Notes: generated by a model from the letters alone, not told the origin. 64,000 nt of DNA from Paracoccus sp. MBLB3053 (GCF_031822435.1 NZ_JAVQLW010000001.1:186001-250000); one strand, 5' to 3'; shown: positions 8,467-18,752, counted from the stretch's first letter. Numbers and translations are program-made.

Positions 8467-9846
8467 TCAGTTCGCCTCGGGGATCAGCTTGCCCGGGTTC
8501 ATGATATTGCCTGGGTCCAGCGCCGCCTTGATTGCAGCCATCACGCCGATCGCCTCGCCGTGCTGGGCGCGCATCAGGGGCCGCTTGCCGATCCCGACGC
8601 CATGTTCGCCCGTGATGGTGCCGCCGACCGCCAGCGCGCGCTCTGCCATCCGGTTCGCCACGCGCTTGGCAGCCGCCAGTTCCTCGGCATTGCCCGGCAT
8701 GACCAGAAGCTGCGCGTGAAAATTCCCGTCTCCGACATGGCCCACCATCGGGCCGACAAGGCCTTCGGCCCTGATATCGGCCGCAGCAGCAGCAACCGCC
8801 TCGGCCAGATGCGACATCGGCACGCAGACATCTGTGACCACGGCCGTCGCGCCCGGGCGCAGGGCAAGGCAGGCGCGATAGGCGCCGTGGCGCATCTTCC
8901 AAAGCGCTGCGCGTTCTTCGGGCGTCGTGGCCCAGTCGAAGCCCTGGCCGCCGAATTCCGCCGCAAGCTCGCCGAACTTCTCGGCATCGTCCTTGACCGA
9001 GGCGGGCGAGCCGTGGAACTCTACCATCAGGTGCGGCCCCTCGTGCAGATGGGTTCCGTTCTGCATGTTGAAGGCCCTGGCCGCGTCACCATCGACGAAT
9101 TCGATGCGCGCCATGGGAATCCCCATCTGGATCGTCGCGGTCACGCATTCCACTGCCTCTTCCAGGGTGGCAAAGGCGCAAACGGCCGAAGCGACCTCTT
9201 CGGGCTGGCCATGCAGCCGCAGGGTCAGTTCTGTGATGATGCCAAGCGTGCCTTCCGAGCCGACGAACAGTCCGGTTAGGTCATAGCCCGCGCTGGATTT
9301 CGCAGCCCGCGTGCCGGTGCGGATCACCGTGCCGTCGGCCAGCACGACCTCGAGCGCCAGGACGTTGTCGCGCATCGTGCCATAGCGCACCGCGGCAGTG
9401 CCGCTGGCCCGCGTCGCGGCCATGCCGCCAAGGCTTGCATTGGCGCCGGGATCGACCGGGAAGAACAGCCCGGTCGCGCGCAAATCAAGGTTCAGCGCCT
9501 CGCGCGTGACGCCGGGCTGGACGCTCGCCTGCAGATCGCCTGCGCGCACCTCTAGGACGCGGTCCATCTTCATCAGGTCCATGACGATGCCGCCATGCAC
9601 CGCAAGCGCATGGCCTTCCAGCGAGGTTCCCGTTCCCCAGCCGATCACCGGAACGCGATGTTCGTGGCAGATCCGCATGATTGCCGAGACCTCATCTGTC
9701 GAGATGGGCCAGACCACCGCCTCGGGCGGCGGGGCGCGGTGAAAGGTTTCGGATTGGCCATGCAGGTCGCGATCGGCCTCTGATTGCGAAAAGCGCGCGC
9801 CCAGAAGCTGGCCAAGCGCGTCTGCGGCCTGAAGGGAAATCGGCAT
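8467..9846 (-). CDS. FAD-linked D-lactate/2-hydroxyacid dehydrogenase (GlcD/Dld-like)
   Basis: A protein of about 459 residues. The ATG at 9846 is chosen because AGGAGGAC precedes it, and the family's usual N-terminus begins here. The N-terminal FAD_binding_4 (VAO/PCMH) half has VPVIGWGTGTSLEGHALAVHGG and GLFVGSEGTLGIITELTLRL. The C-terminal FAD-oxidase half has MVGHVGDGNFHAQLLV and GEHGVGIGKRPLM. These enzymes oxidise D-lactate, glycolate or related 2-hydroxyacids and pass electrons to cytochrome c or quinone. No GlcE/GlcF subunits are adjacent, so a stand-alone D-lactate dehydrogenase (cytochrome) is most likely. It diverges from the CLC gene. Confidence 0.88.
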   Translation of the reverse strand: MPISLQAADALGQLLGARFSQSEADRDLHGQSETFHRAPPPEAVVWPISTDEVSAIMRICHEHRVPVIGWGTGTSLEGHALAVHGGIVMDLMKMDRVLEVRAGDLQASVQPGVTREALNLDLRATGLFFPVDPGANASLGGMAATRASGTAAVRYGTMRDNVLALEVVLADGTVIRTGTRAAKSSAGYDLTGLFVGSEGTLGIITELTLRLHGQPEEVASAVCAFATLEEAVECVTATIQMGIPMARIEFVDGDAARAFNMQNGTHLHEGPHLMVEFHGSPASVKDDAEKFGELAAEFGGQGFDWATTPEERAALWKMRHGAYRACLALRPGATAVVTDVCVPMSHLAEAVAAAAADIRAEGLVGPMVGHVGDGNFHAQLLVMPGNAEELAAAKRVANRMAERALAVGGTITGEHGVGIGKRPLMRAQHGEAIGVMAAIKAALDPGNIMNPGKLIPEAN

Positions 9847-9980
9847 TGGGGGTCCTCCTCGAGACTTGCGCGTTGATAATCCCGCTGTTGCCCAAAGGGC
9901 AAGCTTGGCCCGATAAGGTGGCAGGGCGGTGGACCTGATCCGCGCAACATGGTTCCTTCGGGCCAAACGGGTCGGCGAAG

Positions 9981-11675
9981 ATGGGCGAACGACAAAGGGA
10001 TCAGCTATCGAAGGGCTGGGGGCGGCAGGGCATCAGGCATCTGCGCCGACATCTTGCGCAGGGGTGGAACGTGCTTTTGATGCGCGGCCCCGGACAGATC
10101 GAATTCTGGGTCATCGCGCTGATGATCGGGATCTGCGCGGGCCTCGCCGCGCTGGCCTTCCGGCTGGGAATCGCGGCGCTGCAACGGCTCGCCTATGGGA
10201 CCGACGATCTGACCATGGCGACCGTGGCTGGCCACTTGCCCTGGTGGTGGGTGCTGGCCGTTCCGATCATGGGCGGGCTTGTCGTCGGCCTGGTGCTGGA
10301 CCGCTTCACCCCCGATGGCAGGGTACGCGCCGTCGCCGACGTGATCGAGGGCGCCGCGCTCGAGGGCGGCCGTGTCGAACTGCGCGAAGGGCTGGCATCG
10401 GCCGCGGCTTCGGTGATCACGCTGGGCACCGGCGGCTCGTCCGGTCGCGAAGGGCCTGTTGTCCACCTTGCGGGCGTGATCTCGACGCTGGTCGCCAACC
10501 GGATCAAGGCAAGCCCCGTGACCGGGCGCGAGCTGCTGGGTTGCGCCGTGGCAGGCGCGGTCGCGGCAAGTTTCAACGCACCGATCGCGGGCGCGCTTTT
10601 TGCCCACGAAGTGGTGCTGCGCAATTTCGCGATCCGCGCCTTTGCCCCGATCGCGATTTCCGCCGTCGCCGGGACGGTCATCAATCGATTGCGTTTCGGG
10701 GGCATGACCGAATTCAACCTTCCGCAGGCGGGGACTCTCAGCTTTTACATCGAACTCCCGGCCTTCATGATTCTCGGCTTGATCTGCGCACTGGTCGCGG
10801 CTGCGCTGATGGCCGCCATATTCCGCGCGGAAACCGTCGCCAACCGGATCATGAGCCGCACTGGCTGGCCTCGCTGGCTGCGTCCCACCGTCGCGGGGGC
10901 ACTGCTGGGTCTGATCGCCATCCCCTACCCTCATATCATCGGCGTGGGCTACGAGGCCACTTCGGCCGCACTGACCGGGCGGCTGGATCTGTGGACGGCC
11001 GTCGTTTTCGCCCTGGTCAAGGCCGTCGCCGTGGCGATCACCCTGGGCGGGCGGATGGGCGGGGGGGTGTTTTCGCCTGCATTGGTGATGGGCGCGCTGA
11101 CAGGGCTGGCATTCGGCATTCTGGCGACCTCGATCGCGCCGCAATCCTCGGGGAATGAAACGCTATACGCGCTCGCCGGGATGGGCGCGGTCGGCGCGGC
11201 CGTGCTGGGCGCGCCGATTTCCACGGCCATGATCGTCTTTGAACTGACCGGCGACTGGCAGACCGGAATCGCCGTGATGACCTCGATTTCGCTCAGCACC
11301 GCGCTGGCCTCTCGCATGGTGCACCGGTCCTTCTTCCTGACCCAGCTCAAGCGGCGCGGGGTGCATATCGCGGAAGGGCCACAGGTCTGGCTGCCACAGA
11401 AGATGCGGGTGACGGCGGTGATGCGCGACATCGGCAGCAAGACGGCGCCTTCGGCCGATCTGCTGCGCAACATGGTCGCGGACGGCCAGATGATGGCCGA
11501 CACCCTCACGCTGGAACAGGCGCTGAGACACTTTGACCAATCCGGCGGTGCCTTCTTCCCCGTCGTGCGCGAGGACGGCCCCACCCCCGAGATCCTCGGC
11601 GCCGTCTACCATATCGACGCGCTGCGCGCCCTCAATGCCGCATTGGGCGAAGCCGCCGCCGAACAGCACGGCTAG
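9981..11675 (+). CDS. CLC family chloride channel/transporter with CBS-like tail
   Basis: A 564-residue integral membrane protein of the CLC fold. The gating-glutamate motif is intact: GSSGREGP with Glu near residue 157. The GVFSP anion-site motif lies at about 362-366. Where the H+/Cl- antiporter ClC-ec1 has the intracellular proton glutamate after GILFIIE, this protein reads GALFAHEV with Val near 211, as in CLC channels. The GSGIP motif is not recognisable in the first half. The C-terminal ~100 residues carry a CBS-like regulatory region. It is probably a chloride conductance, but this rests on comparison by eye. It ends convergently with DUF808, overlapping by four bases. Confidence 0.88.
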   Translation: MGERQRDQLSKGWGRQGIRHLRRHLAQGWNVLLMRGPGQIEFWVIALMIGICAGLAALAFRLGIAALQRLAYGTDDLTMATVAGHLPWWWVLAVPIMGGLVVGLVLDRFTPDGRVRAVADVIEGAALEGGRVELREGLASAAASVITLGTGGSSGREGPVVHLAGVISTLVANRIKASPVTGRELLGCAVAGAVAASFNAPIAGALFAHEVVLRNFAIRAFAPIAISAVAGTVINRLRFGGMTEFNLPQAGTLSFYIELPAFMILGLICALVAAALMAAIFRAETVANRIMSRTGWPRWLRPTVAGALLGLIAIPYPHIIGVGYEATSAALTGRLDLWTAVVFALVKAVAVAITLGGRMGGGVFSPALVMGALTGLAFGILATSIAPQSSGNETLYALAGMGAVGAAVLGAPISTAMIVFELTGDWQTGIAVMTSISLSTALASRMVHRSFFLTQLKRRGVHIAEGPQVWLPQKMRVTAVMRDIGSKTAPSADLLRNMVADGQMMADTLTLEQALRHFDQSGGAFFPVVREDGPTPEILGAVYHIDALRALNAALGEAAAEQHG

Positions 11676-12640
11676 GCGCTTGCGCCGAACATGCCCTTGA
11701 CCGCGCCAATGGCCGGCGAAACGATGTAGTTTGCGACCGGGATCAGCATGAAGCCAAGGATCAGGCCGAAAATGCCGTCTAGAAACGCGGTTACGACCCA
11801 GGCTGCGAAACCGGGCGCCGCAGGCAGCGCCTGGGCCGCCCGTTCGGACATGTGATGCACCCATTCATAGGGCTGGTGCTGACCCAGCTCATGCAGGCCA
11901 TGGACGATGATCTGACCGCCCACCCAGATCATTGCGGCAGTCCCGACGATCGTCAGCACGCGCATGAAGCCCGGCATGAAATGCACGAGCGCGCGGCCGA
12001 ACCCGGCCAGGGGGCCGCCCTGTTCGTGCAGATGCAGCCCGACATCATCCGCTTTGACGATCAGCGCGACAAAGCCGTAGACGACGAAGGTGATGCCCAG
12101 GCCCACCACGGCAAGGATCAGCCCCTCCATCCAGATCGGATCGCCCGGCGGGATGGCGGCCAGCGCGATGGTCATGATCTCGGCCGAAAGGATGAAGTCG
12201 GTCTTGATCGCGCCCTTGACGCGTTCCTCTTCCAGACCGGCGCCGCCCTCGGGCGTCACCTGCAGATGTGGTTCGTTCACCTTGTGATGGCTGACCGCGT
12301 GGAGGACCTTTTCGGCGCCCTCGAAGCACAGATAAGCCCCCCCGAGCATCAGCAGCGGCGAAATCGCGCCGGGTGCGAGCGCCGAAAGCGCCAACGCCAC
12401 GGGCAACAGGATCACCAGCTTGTTGAAGATCGAGCCGCGCGCGATCTTCAACACGATCGGCAATTCGCGGGCCGCCGAAAAGCCGTGGACATATTTGGGC
12501 GAGACGGCGGCATCATCAATCACCGCGCCCGCAGCCTTTGCCCCGGCCTTGGCCGCCTGGCCGGCGACATCGTCGACCGAGGCCGCGGCGATCTTGGCGA
12601 TCCCCGCGACGTCATCCAGCAGCGCCAGCAATCCGCTCAT
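11672..12640 (-). CDS. DUF808 family (YedI-like) membrane protein
   Basis: About 322 residues, starting at the ATG at 12640 behind GGGGGAC; an upstream in-frame ATG would add 11 non-conserved residues. The N-terminus MSGLLALLDDVAGIAKIAA plus DDAAVSPKYVHGF is the DUF808 hallmark. Several membrane helices and the HxxxEPH-type region (HHKVNEPHLQ) follow. E. coli YedI belongs to this family; its function is unknown, with transport suspected. It stands alone, with the ECF/anti-sigma pair upstream on the same strand and a gap of about 117 bases. Confidence 0.92.
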   Translation of the reverse strand: MSGLLALLDDVAGIAKIAAASVDDVAGQAAKAGAKAAGAVIDDAAVSPKYVHGFSAARELPIVLKIARGSIFNKLVILLPVALALSALAPGAISPLLMLGGAYLCFEGAEKVLHAVSHHKVNEPHLQVTPEGGAGLEEERVKGAIKTDFILSAEIMTIALAAIPPGDPIWMEGLILAVVGLGITFVVYGFVALIVKADDVGLHLHEQGGPLAGFGRALVHFMPGFMRVLTIVGTAAMIWVGGQIIVHGLHELGQHQPYEWVHHMSERAAQALPAAPGFAAWVVTAFLDGIFGLILGFMLIPVANYIVSPAIGAVKGMFGASA

Positions 12641-12757
12641 GCGTCCCCCATTTGGCACATTTCGACCGATCACGGCCGGGTGATCGGGAATTCCTGGTCA
12701 GGAACGCCGCGTCGGCGGTCCGGGTTCACGACGTTTTGCCGAAAAGACGCGCGCCCC

Positions 12758-13138
12758 TTAGCCCATGGCCCAGAAAACCAGGGCGGCCAGGCCAAGCAGC
12801 ACGACCAGAACGGACAGCAGGGCGCCCGGCCTCTGCCACCAGCGGATGCGGCTGTCCAGCGGCTGGCTGAAGGGGGCGCTTGCCAGACCAAGCTCTTCTC
12901 GGATGCGCTGGCGCGCGCGTGCAGGGGGCATCACCGGCACAAGCCCGTCTGCGATGCCCGCGAAACGGCCCTGCCATTCCTGCACGCGGCGGGCAAAATC
13001 TTCATCCCCCGCCAGCCGCGCCATCAAAAGCTGCGCCTCGTCGCCGTCGAGCAGGCCAAGCGCCAGTTCTGCGGCAAGCAGTTCGTCCAGTTCCTCGGGC
13101 GAAAGGCCGGGCGGGGTCATGGGTTCGTCTTCGTCCAT
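12758..13138 (-). CDS. short membrane-anchored anti-sigma factor
   Basis: About 126 residues from the ATG at 13138 (MDEDEPMTPP); the second ATG at 13120 is an alternative. The N-terminal ~50 residues (LSPEELDELLAAELALGLLDGDEAQ) resemble the sigma-binding domain of RskA-type anti-sigma factors. A single hydrophobic helix at about residues 105-125 ends the protein. Full-length RskA proteins carry a periplasmic domain after this helix, and none is present here. It starts eight bases after the stop of the ECF sigma gene, so the pair is one operon. It probably holds the sigma factor at the membrane; how the signal would be sensed without an outer domain is unclear. Confidence 0.78.
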   Translation of the reverse strand: MDEDEPMTPPGLSPEELDELLAAELALGLLDGDEAQLLMARLAGDEDFARRVQEWQGRFAGIADGLVPVMPPARARQRIREELGLASAPFSQPLDSRIRWWQRPGALLSVLVVLLGLAALVFWAMG

Positions 13139-13146
13139 TTCTCGGG

Positions 13147-13668
13147 TCAATTCCTGAGCCTCAGCAGCGCCCCGCGCATCCAGTGGCGCAGGTCGTCGAC
13201 GGCAACATTCTCGCGCAAGGCCAGATCGGCATAGGTCAGCCCGTTCAGAAAGACATCGCGGATCGCCTCGGCCTGCGCCTCGTCCAGATCCGACAGGATC
13301 GGGGCGGCGGCGCTGCCCTCGATCTCGGCGGGAACGGCGGCCAGGGCTCCGGCCTTTCTCGCGCCCTCTCCCGAAGAGGTGCCCGCCTGGCGCGCGCGCA
13401 GCCTCTCGATCGCGCGATATCGGGCCAAGGCCGTCAACCATTGCAGGGCCGCCGCCCCCTGCGGCGGCTGTCCGGCCGAGCCCTGCCATAACGCGACGTA
13501 AAGCCGTTCAAGCGTCGTCTCGGCCTCGGGCCTGTCCTTGAGGATCGAAAGGCACAGCGCATAAAGCCGGGCGGAGGTCGCGGCGTATAGCGCATCGAAC
13601 GCCTCTCGGTTTCCCTGGGCGGTTTTCGCGATCATGTCGTCAATTGCGATCCGGCGCGCTTCTGGCAA
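13147..13668 (-). CDS. ECF-type RNA polymerase sigma factor (pair 1)
   Basis: A 173-residue sigma-70 family protein with region 2 (NREAFDALYAATSARLYALCLSIL, about residues 20-45) and region 4 (VFLNGLTYADLALRENVAVDDLRHWMRGALLRLR) at the C-terminus. Only these two regions are present, as in extracytoplasmic-function sigma factors. The linker is Ala/Gly-rich. It is followed directly by a membrane anti-sigma factor of RskA type, so it is presumably released upon an envelope or oxidative signal. A 156-base gap separates it from divergent cobS; whether it autoregulates cannot be judged. The regulon is unknown. Confidence 0.85.
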   Translation of the reverse strand: MPEARRIAIDDMIAKTAQGNREAFDALYAATSARLYALCLSILKDRPEAETTLERLYVALWQGSAGQPPQGAAALQWLTALARYRAIERLRARQAGTSSGEGARKAGALAAVPAEIEGSAAAPILSDLDEAQAEAIRDVFLNGLTYADLALRENVAVDDLRHWMRGALLRLRN

Positions 13669-13824
13669 GGCGGTCTTCCTTCGTGCTGCGGTCGCGGGCG
13701 AGATTAGGAAGGCCGCCCCCGGGCGTCAACGAAACGAACCGGCAAAGATCCGCCAATGCGCGGGGTGCTTGCACGTCCTGCCCGAATGCGCGATCAAGGC
13801 CGGGTTGCGAGAAAGGGCTGACAG

Positions 13825-14799
13825 ATGCTGGACGTGAACGCGAAACCCACCGAAGAAATCGACCTGCGCGAAGTCTTCGGCCTCGACAGTGACATGAAGG
13901 TCAAGGGCTTTGCCGAGCGAACCGACCGCGTGCCCGAGATCGACCCGACCTACAAGTTCGACCCCGATACGACCCATGCGATCCTGGCGGGCTTTGCCTA
14001 TAACCGCCGGGTGATGATCCAGGGCTATCACGGCACCGGGAAATCCACCCATATCGAACAGGTCGCGGCGCGGCTGAACTGGCCCTGCGTGCGGGTCAAC
14101 CTCGACAGCCATGTCAGCCGGATCGACCTGATCGGCAAGGACGCGATCAAGCTCGTGGACGGCAAGCAGGTGACGGTGTTCCACGAAGGCATCCTGCCCT
14201 GGGCGCTCAGGAACCCGACCGCCATCGTCTTCGACGAATACGACGCCGGCCGCGCCGACGTGATGTTCGTGATCCAGCGCGTGCTGGAAGCCGACGGCAA
14301 GCTGACCCTGCTGGACCAGAACGAGGTCATCACGCCGAACCCCTATTTCCGTCTCTTCGCGACCGCGAACACCGTGGGCCTGGGCGACACGACCGGGCTT
14401 TACCACGGCACCCAGCAGATCAACCAGGGCCAGATGGACCGCTGGTCGCTGGTCTCGACCCTGAACTACCTGAGCCATGACGCCGAAGCCGCGATCGTTC
14501 TGGCCAAGAACCCGACCTACAACACCGAAAAAGGCCGCAAGATCATCGGCCAGATGGTGACGCTTGCCGATCTGACCCGGACCGCCTTCATGCAGGGCGA
14601 CCTGTCCACGGTCATGTCGCCGCGCACGGTGATCGCCTGGGCCCAGAACGCCCGGATCTTCGGCGACAACGTGGGCTACGCCTTCCGCCTGACCTTCCTG
14701 AACAAATGCGACGAGCTCGAGCGCCAGACCGTGGCCGAGTTCTACCAGCGCCTGTTCGACGAGGAACTTCCGGAAAGCGCCGCGGTCAAGGCGGGGTGA
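13825..14799 (+). CDS. cobS: aerobic cobaltochelatase subunit CobS
   Basis: A 324-residue AAA+ ATPase subunit of the cobaltochelatase that inserts cobalt into hydrogenobyrinic acid a,c-diamide (aerobic B12 route). Walker A is [10 protein letters not shown] (about residues 70-79) and Walker B is [10 protein letters not shown]. The N-terminal [18 protein letters not shown] segment is typical of CobS. Length is normal. CobT follows after 77 bases on the same strand, giving the two ATPase/VWA components that drive the large CobN subunit, which is not in the window. No cobalamin riboswitch structure was recognised upstream. Confidence 0.97.
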   Translation: MLDVNAKPTEEIDLREVFGLDSDMKVKGFAERTDRVPEIDPTYKFDPDTTHAILAGFAYNRRVMIQGYHGTGKSTHIEQVAARLNWPCVRVNLDSHVSRIDLIGKDAIKLVDGKQVTVFHEGILPWALRNPTAIVFDEYDAGRADVMFVIQRVLEADGKLTLLDQNEVITPNPYFRLFATANTVGLGDTTGLYHGTQQINQGQMDRWSLVSTLNYLSHDAEAAIVLAKNPTYNTEKGRKIIGQMVTLADLTRTAFMQGDLSTVMSPRTVIAWAQNARIFGDNVGYAFRLTFLNKCDELERQTVAEFYQRLFDEELPESAAVKAG

Positions 14800-14876
14800 T
14801 TCCCGCCCCCTGCTGAACCGAGGCGGGGCCGCCCCCGCCTCATTGCGACCAGATTGCGCTCTCTTGGGGGGACGAC

Positions 14877-16745
14877 ATGAAAAATTCCGACAACCCCGCC
14901 GATCCGTTCAAGAAGGCTCTGACCGAGGCGACCCGCGCCATGGCCGAAGAGCATGAGCTGAACGTGACCTTCAGCGCCGATCCGTCGGGCGTTTCGGGCG
15001 ATACGATGCGTCTGCCGCAGGTCAGCCGCCGGATGACCCGCGACGAAGTGCTGCTCGCGCGCGGCACAGCCGATGCGCTGGCGATGAAGCTGCGCCATCA
15101 CAACTCGGCGACCCATGCGAAATACGTTCCCGCCGGACCGATGGCCCGCGATCTCTACGAGGCGATGGAAACCGCCCGCTGCGAGGCGCTTGGCGCGCGC
15201 GACATGCCCGGAGCGCTGTCGAACATCGACGCCAAGCTCGGGCAGGAAGCTGATCGCAAGGGCTACGGCCAGATCAAGGCCCCGGCCGATGCGCCGCTTT
15301 CGGTCGCCGCGGGCTACATCCTGCGGCAGATGGCGACGGGGCGCAGCCTGCCCCCTGCTGCCCAGCATGTCGCGGATCTGTGGCGGCCCTTCGTCGAACA
15401 GCAGGCCGGCGGCGATCTGCAGGACCTGTCGACGAGCCTGGCCGATCAGGCGGCCTTCGCGCGGCTTGCGCGCAAGGTCATCTCGGACCTTGGCTATGGC
15501 GACCAGCTGGGCGAGGACCCTGACGAGCCACAGGAGGACGAGGCCGAGGAAAACGCCGAACAGGACGAGGAATCCGGCGACAACCAGTCGCGCGATCAGT
15601 CCGAGGAAGACGAGGCCGAGGCTGCGCCCGAACGCACCCAGGAACAGACCCAGGACGAGCGTCAGGCCCAGGTCAGCATGGACGACCAGTCGGACGAGGA
15701 AATGGCCGACGAGGCCGAGATGTCCGAGGCCGAATCTCCGCCCGACATCCCGCCGCCGGTCAGCGACGCCAACCCTGATTATCGTGTCTATACGCAGGAA
15801 TTCGACGAGGAAATTCGCGCCGAGGACCTGGCCGATCCGCAGGAACTCGAACGCCTGCGCGCCTATCTGGACAAGCAGCTTGAGCCCCTGCGCGGCGCGG
15901 TTTCGCGGCTGGCGAACAAGCTGCAGCGCCGCCTGCAGGCACAGCAGAACCGCAGTTGGGAATTCGACAAGGAAGAAGGCGTTCTGGATGCGGGACGCCT
16001 TGCGCGCGTGGTGGCGAACCCGACCACGCCGCTCAGCTTCAAGGTCGAGAAGGATACCGAATTCCGCGACACGGTGGTGACGCTGCTTCTGGACAATTCG
16101 GGTTCGATGCGGGGTCGGCCGATCTCGATTGCCGCGATTTGCGCCGACGTTCTGGCACGCACGCTCGAGCGCAGCCAGGTGAAGGTCGAGATCCTGGGCT
16201 TCACCACCCGCGCCTGGAAAGGCGGGCAAAGCCGCGAGAAATGGCTGGCGGGCGGTCGCAGCGCCCATCCCGGTCGGCTGAACGACCTGCGCCACATCAT
16301 CTACAAGGCGGCCGACGCCCCCTGGCGGCGGGTGCGCCCTAACCTGGGCCTGATGATGAAAGAAGGGCTGCTCAAGGAAAACATCGACGGCGAAGCGCTT
16401 GAATGGGCGCATCGTCGGCTTGCCCGCCGCCCCGAGGCACGCCGCATCCTGATGGTGATTTCCGATGGCGCGCCGGTCGACGATTCGACCCTGTCGGTGA
16501 ACCCGGCGAACTATCTGGAAAAGCACCTGCGCGACGTGATCGCCATGATCGAAAAGCGCCGCCAGGTCGAATTGCTTGCCATCGGCATCGGCCATGACGT
16601 GACGCGTTATTACCAGCGTGCCGTGACGATCACCGATGCGGAACAGCTTGCCGGCGCGATCACCGAACAGCTTGCCGCGCTGTTCGAGGCTGACCCGCGC
16701 AAGCGCGCCCGCGTGCTTGGCATGAACGCAATGCGCCGGCCCTGA
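14877..16745 (+). CDS. cobT: aerobic cobaltochelatase subunit CobT
   Basis: A 622-residue partner of CobS. The N-terminal region contains the [14 protein letters not shown] segment. A long, strongly acidic Glu/Asp/Gln-rich linker spans roughly residues 215-300. The C-terminal von Willebrand A domain carries the MIDAS motif [11 protein letters not shown] near residue 405 and later [11 protein letters not shown]. CobS-CobT form the chaperone-like complex that activates CobN for cobalt insertion. The long antisense open frame over this gene is a shadow caused by high GC. A 180-base non-coding gap follows, then the M24 peptidase gene. Confidence 0.97.
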   Translation: MKNSDNPADPFKKALTEATRAMAEEHELNVTFSADPSGVSGDTMRLPQVSRRMTRDEVLLARGTADALAMKLRHHNSATHAKYVPAGPMARDLYEAMETARCEALGARDMPGALSNIDAKLGQEADRKGYGQIKAPADAPLSVAAGYILRQMATGRSLPPAAQHVADLWRPFVEQQAGGDLQDLSTSLADQAAFARLARKVISDLGYGDQLGEDPDEPQEDEAEENAEQDEESGDNQSRDQSEEDEAEAAPERTQEQTQDERQAQVSMDDQSDEEMADEAEMSEAESPPDIPPPVSDANPDYRVYTQEFDEEIRAEDLADPQELERLRAYLDKQLEPLRGAVSRLANKLQRRLQAQQNRSWEFDKEEGVLDAGRLARVVANPTTPLSFKVEKDTEFRDTVVTLLLDNSGSMRGRPISIAAICADVLARTLERSQVKVEILGFTTRAWKGGQSREKWLAGGRSAHPGRLNDLRHIIYKAADAPWRRVRPNLGLMMKEGLLKENIDGEALEWAHRRLARRPEARRILMVISDGAPVDDSTLSVNPANYLEKHLRDVIAMIEKRRQVELLAIGIGHDVTRYYQRAVTITDAEQLAGAITEQLAALFEADPRKRARVLGMNAMRRP

Positions 16746-16925
16746 GGGGCCCGCGCCGCCACAACCGCCGCTCGTGGAATTCTCAGACATGCGCGTCTTG
16801 GCGGGCATTCGCTTCGTTGCAACGCTGCGGCCGTCGCGCAGGGGCTTGCAGAGACCCCGCCCCATGCCGCAAACACCTTGCGACCAGGTTCGAAGACGAC
16901 CTGAAAGCAAGAAAATGAGGTGACC

Positions 16926-18737
16926 ATGTTCCAGCGTTTCGAAAGCCACGCGAGCCCCGCGCAACATGTCCCGAGGCTGGCCGCGCTGCGTGCCGAGATG
17001 GCTGCGCGCAAGCTGGACGGCTTCATCGTGCCCCGTGCCGATGCCCACCAAAGCGAATATGTCGCGGATCGCGATGCGCGCCTGGGTTGGCTCACCGGCT
17101 TTACCGGCAGCGCGGGCTTTGCCATCGTGACGCCCGACCTGGCCGGGGTTTTCATCGACGGGCGCTATCGCGTGCAGGTGAAATCCGAAATAGATCTGGG
17201 TCATTTCACCCCCGTCAACTGGCCCGAGACCAAGCCGGCTGCCTGGCTGCGCAAAGCTCTGCCCGAAGGTGGCATGATCGGCTTTGACCCTTGGCTGCAT
17301 ACTCGCCGCGAGATCCGCGAGCTTGAGGCCGGGCTTGCCGGTTCGGAAATCGCCCTGGTGCCGGTCGATACGAACCCGGTCGATGCGATCTGGCAGGATC
17401 AGCCCGAAGCCCCGATCGGCTCTGTCCGGCTATGGCCCGACGCACTTGCGGGTGAAACCGCCGCAGAGAAGCGCCAGCGGATCGGCGCCAAGCTGCGCGA
17501 TGGCAAGGCAAATGCCGCCGTTCTGACCCTGCCGGATTCGATCTCGTGGCTGCTGAACATCCGCGGCGCGGATGTGCCCAAGAACCCGGTCGTGCTGTCC
17601 TTTGCCATCATCGAGGCCAATGGCCGCGTCGCGGTCTTTGCCGATCCGCGCAAGTTTTCCCCTGAAATACGCTCGGCGCTCGGCAATGAGGTCACCATCC
17701 TGCCGCCCGAGGCGCTGACCCCTGCCCTCACCAACCTGACAGGCCCAGTCGTGGTCGATCCGGGCACTGCGCCCGAGCAGGTCTTCCGCCTGATCGAAAG
17801 CATGAAGACCGAGATCGCCGAGGGCGCCGACCCGGTGATCCTGCCGAAAGCCACCAAGAACGCCTATGAAATCGCCGGAATGCGCAGCGCCCATCTGCGC
17901 GACGGGGTCGCGGTGACGGAACTGCTGTGCTGGCTCGACGCGCAGGCCCCGCGCATCGCCGACGAGCCACTGACCGAAATCGACATTTGCCGCAAGCTCG
18001 AAGAGCTGCGCGTGGCACAAGGCATCCTGGATGTCAGCTTCGACACCATCCTTGGTTCGGGGCCTAACGGTGCGATCAACCACTACCATGTGACCGAGGC
18101 GACCGACCGGCGCATCATGCCCGGCGACATCGTGCTGGTCGATTCCGGTGGCCAGTACAATGACGGCACCACCGACATCACCCGCACCCTACCCATGGGC
18201 GAATTCGACCAGGCGATCCGTCGGCCCTATACCCGCGTGCTGCAAGGCATGATCGCCGTCTCGCGCGCGAAATTTCCGCGCGGTGTCGCGGGGGCGCATA
18301 TCGACGCGCTGGCCCGCGCGCCGCTGTGGATGGAAGGCATGGATTACGACCACGGCACCGGCCATGGCGTGGGCGCCGGCCTGTCGGTGCATGAAGGCCC
18401 GGTCCGCATCTCGCGCATCTCGGAAATTCCCTTGCAGACCGGCATGATCCTGTCGAACGAACCGGGTTATTACCGCGAGGGCGAATACGGCATCCGGATC
18501 GAGAACCTGATCGTCGTCGAGCCCGCCGAAAGCCCCGACGGGCGCGACATGCTGGGCTTCGAGACGCTGACCCTGGCCCCGATCGACAAGCGCCTGATCG
18601 ACCCCGCGTTGATGTCCTCGGCCGAGATCGAATGGTTTGATGCCTATCACGCCTGGGTCCGGACCGAGCTTGAGCCGCTCGTCTCGGATGCGACGCGCGG
18701 CTGGCTTGAGGCCGCCACCAGCCCGCTTCTGGGCTGA
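16926..18737 (+). CDS. M24 family aminopeptidase P (Xaa-Pro aminopeptidase)
   Basis: About 603 residues starting at ATG 16926, with AGGTGA just before it; the GTG at 16920 overlaps that site. Two creatinase-N-like domains (residues ~1-300) precede a pita-bread catalytic domain. All five dinuclear metal ligands are visible: the two Asp in VLVDSGGQYNDGTTDITR, His in GHGVGAGLSVHEGP, Glu in ILSNEPGYY and Glu in YGIRIENL. The protein removes N-terminal residues ahead of proline and is the long three-domain form shared with eukaryotic XPNPEP1. It is monocistronic and ends at a good hairpin terminator. Confidence 0.95.
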   Translation: MFQRFESHASPAQHVPRLAALRAEMAARKLDGFIVPRADAHQSEYVADRDARLGWLTGFTGSAGFAIVTPDLAGVFIDGRYRVQVKSEIDLGHFTPVNWPETKPAAWLRKALPEGGMIGFDPWLHTRREIRELEAGLAGSEIALVPVDTNPVDAIWQDQPEAPIGSVRLWPDALAGETAAEKRQRIGAKLRDGKANAAVLTLPDSISWLLNIRGADVPKNPVVLSFAIIEANGRVAVFADPRKFSPEIRSALGNEVTILPPEALTPALTNLTGPVVVDPGTAPEQVFRLIESMKTEIAEGADPVILPKATKNAYEIAGMRSAHLRDGVAVTELLCWLDAQAPRIADEPLTEIDICRKLEELRVAQGILDVSFDTILGSGPNGAINHYHVTEATDRRIMPGDIVLVDSGGQYNDGTTDITRTLPMGEFDQAIRRPYTRVLQGMIAVSRAKFPRGVAGAHIDALARAPLWMEGMDYDHGTGHGVGAGLSVHEGPVRISRISEIPLQTGMILSNEPGYYREGEYGIRIENLIVVEPAESPDGRDMLGFETLTLAPIDKRLIDPALMSSAEIEWFDAYHAWVRTELEPLVSDATRGWLEAATSPLLG

Positions 18738-18752
18738 GTTCCCAAAAACCGG

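Noticed and set aside
13669..13824. Cobalamin riboswitch upstream of cobS
   Set aside because: The 156-base gap shows no B12-box-like conserved segment, and aerobic cobST genes are not always riboswitch-controlled.
14742..17300. An 852-residue open frame on the minus strand opposite cobT
   Set aside because: It lies antisense to the complete cobT gene and continues past its ends only because GC-rich DNA has few stops. It is low-complexity and unlike any known protein.
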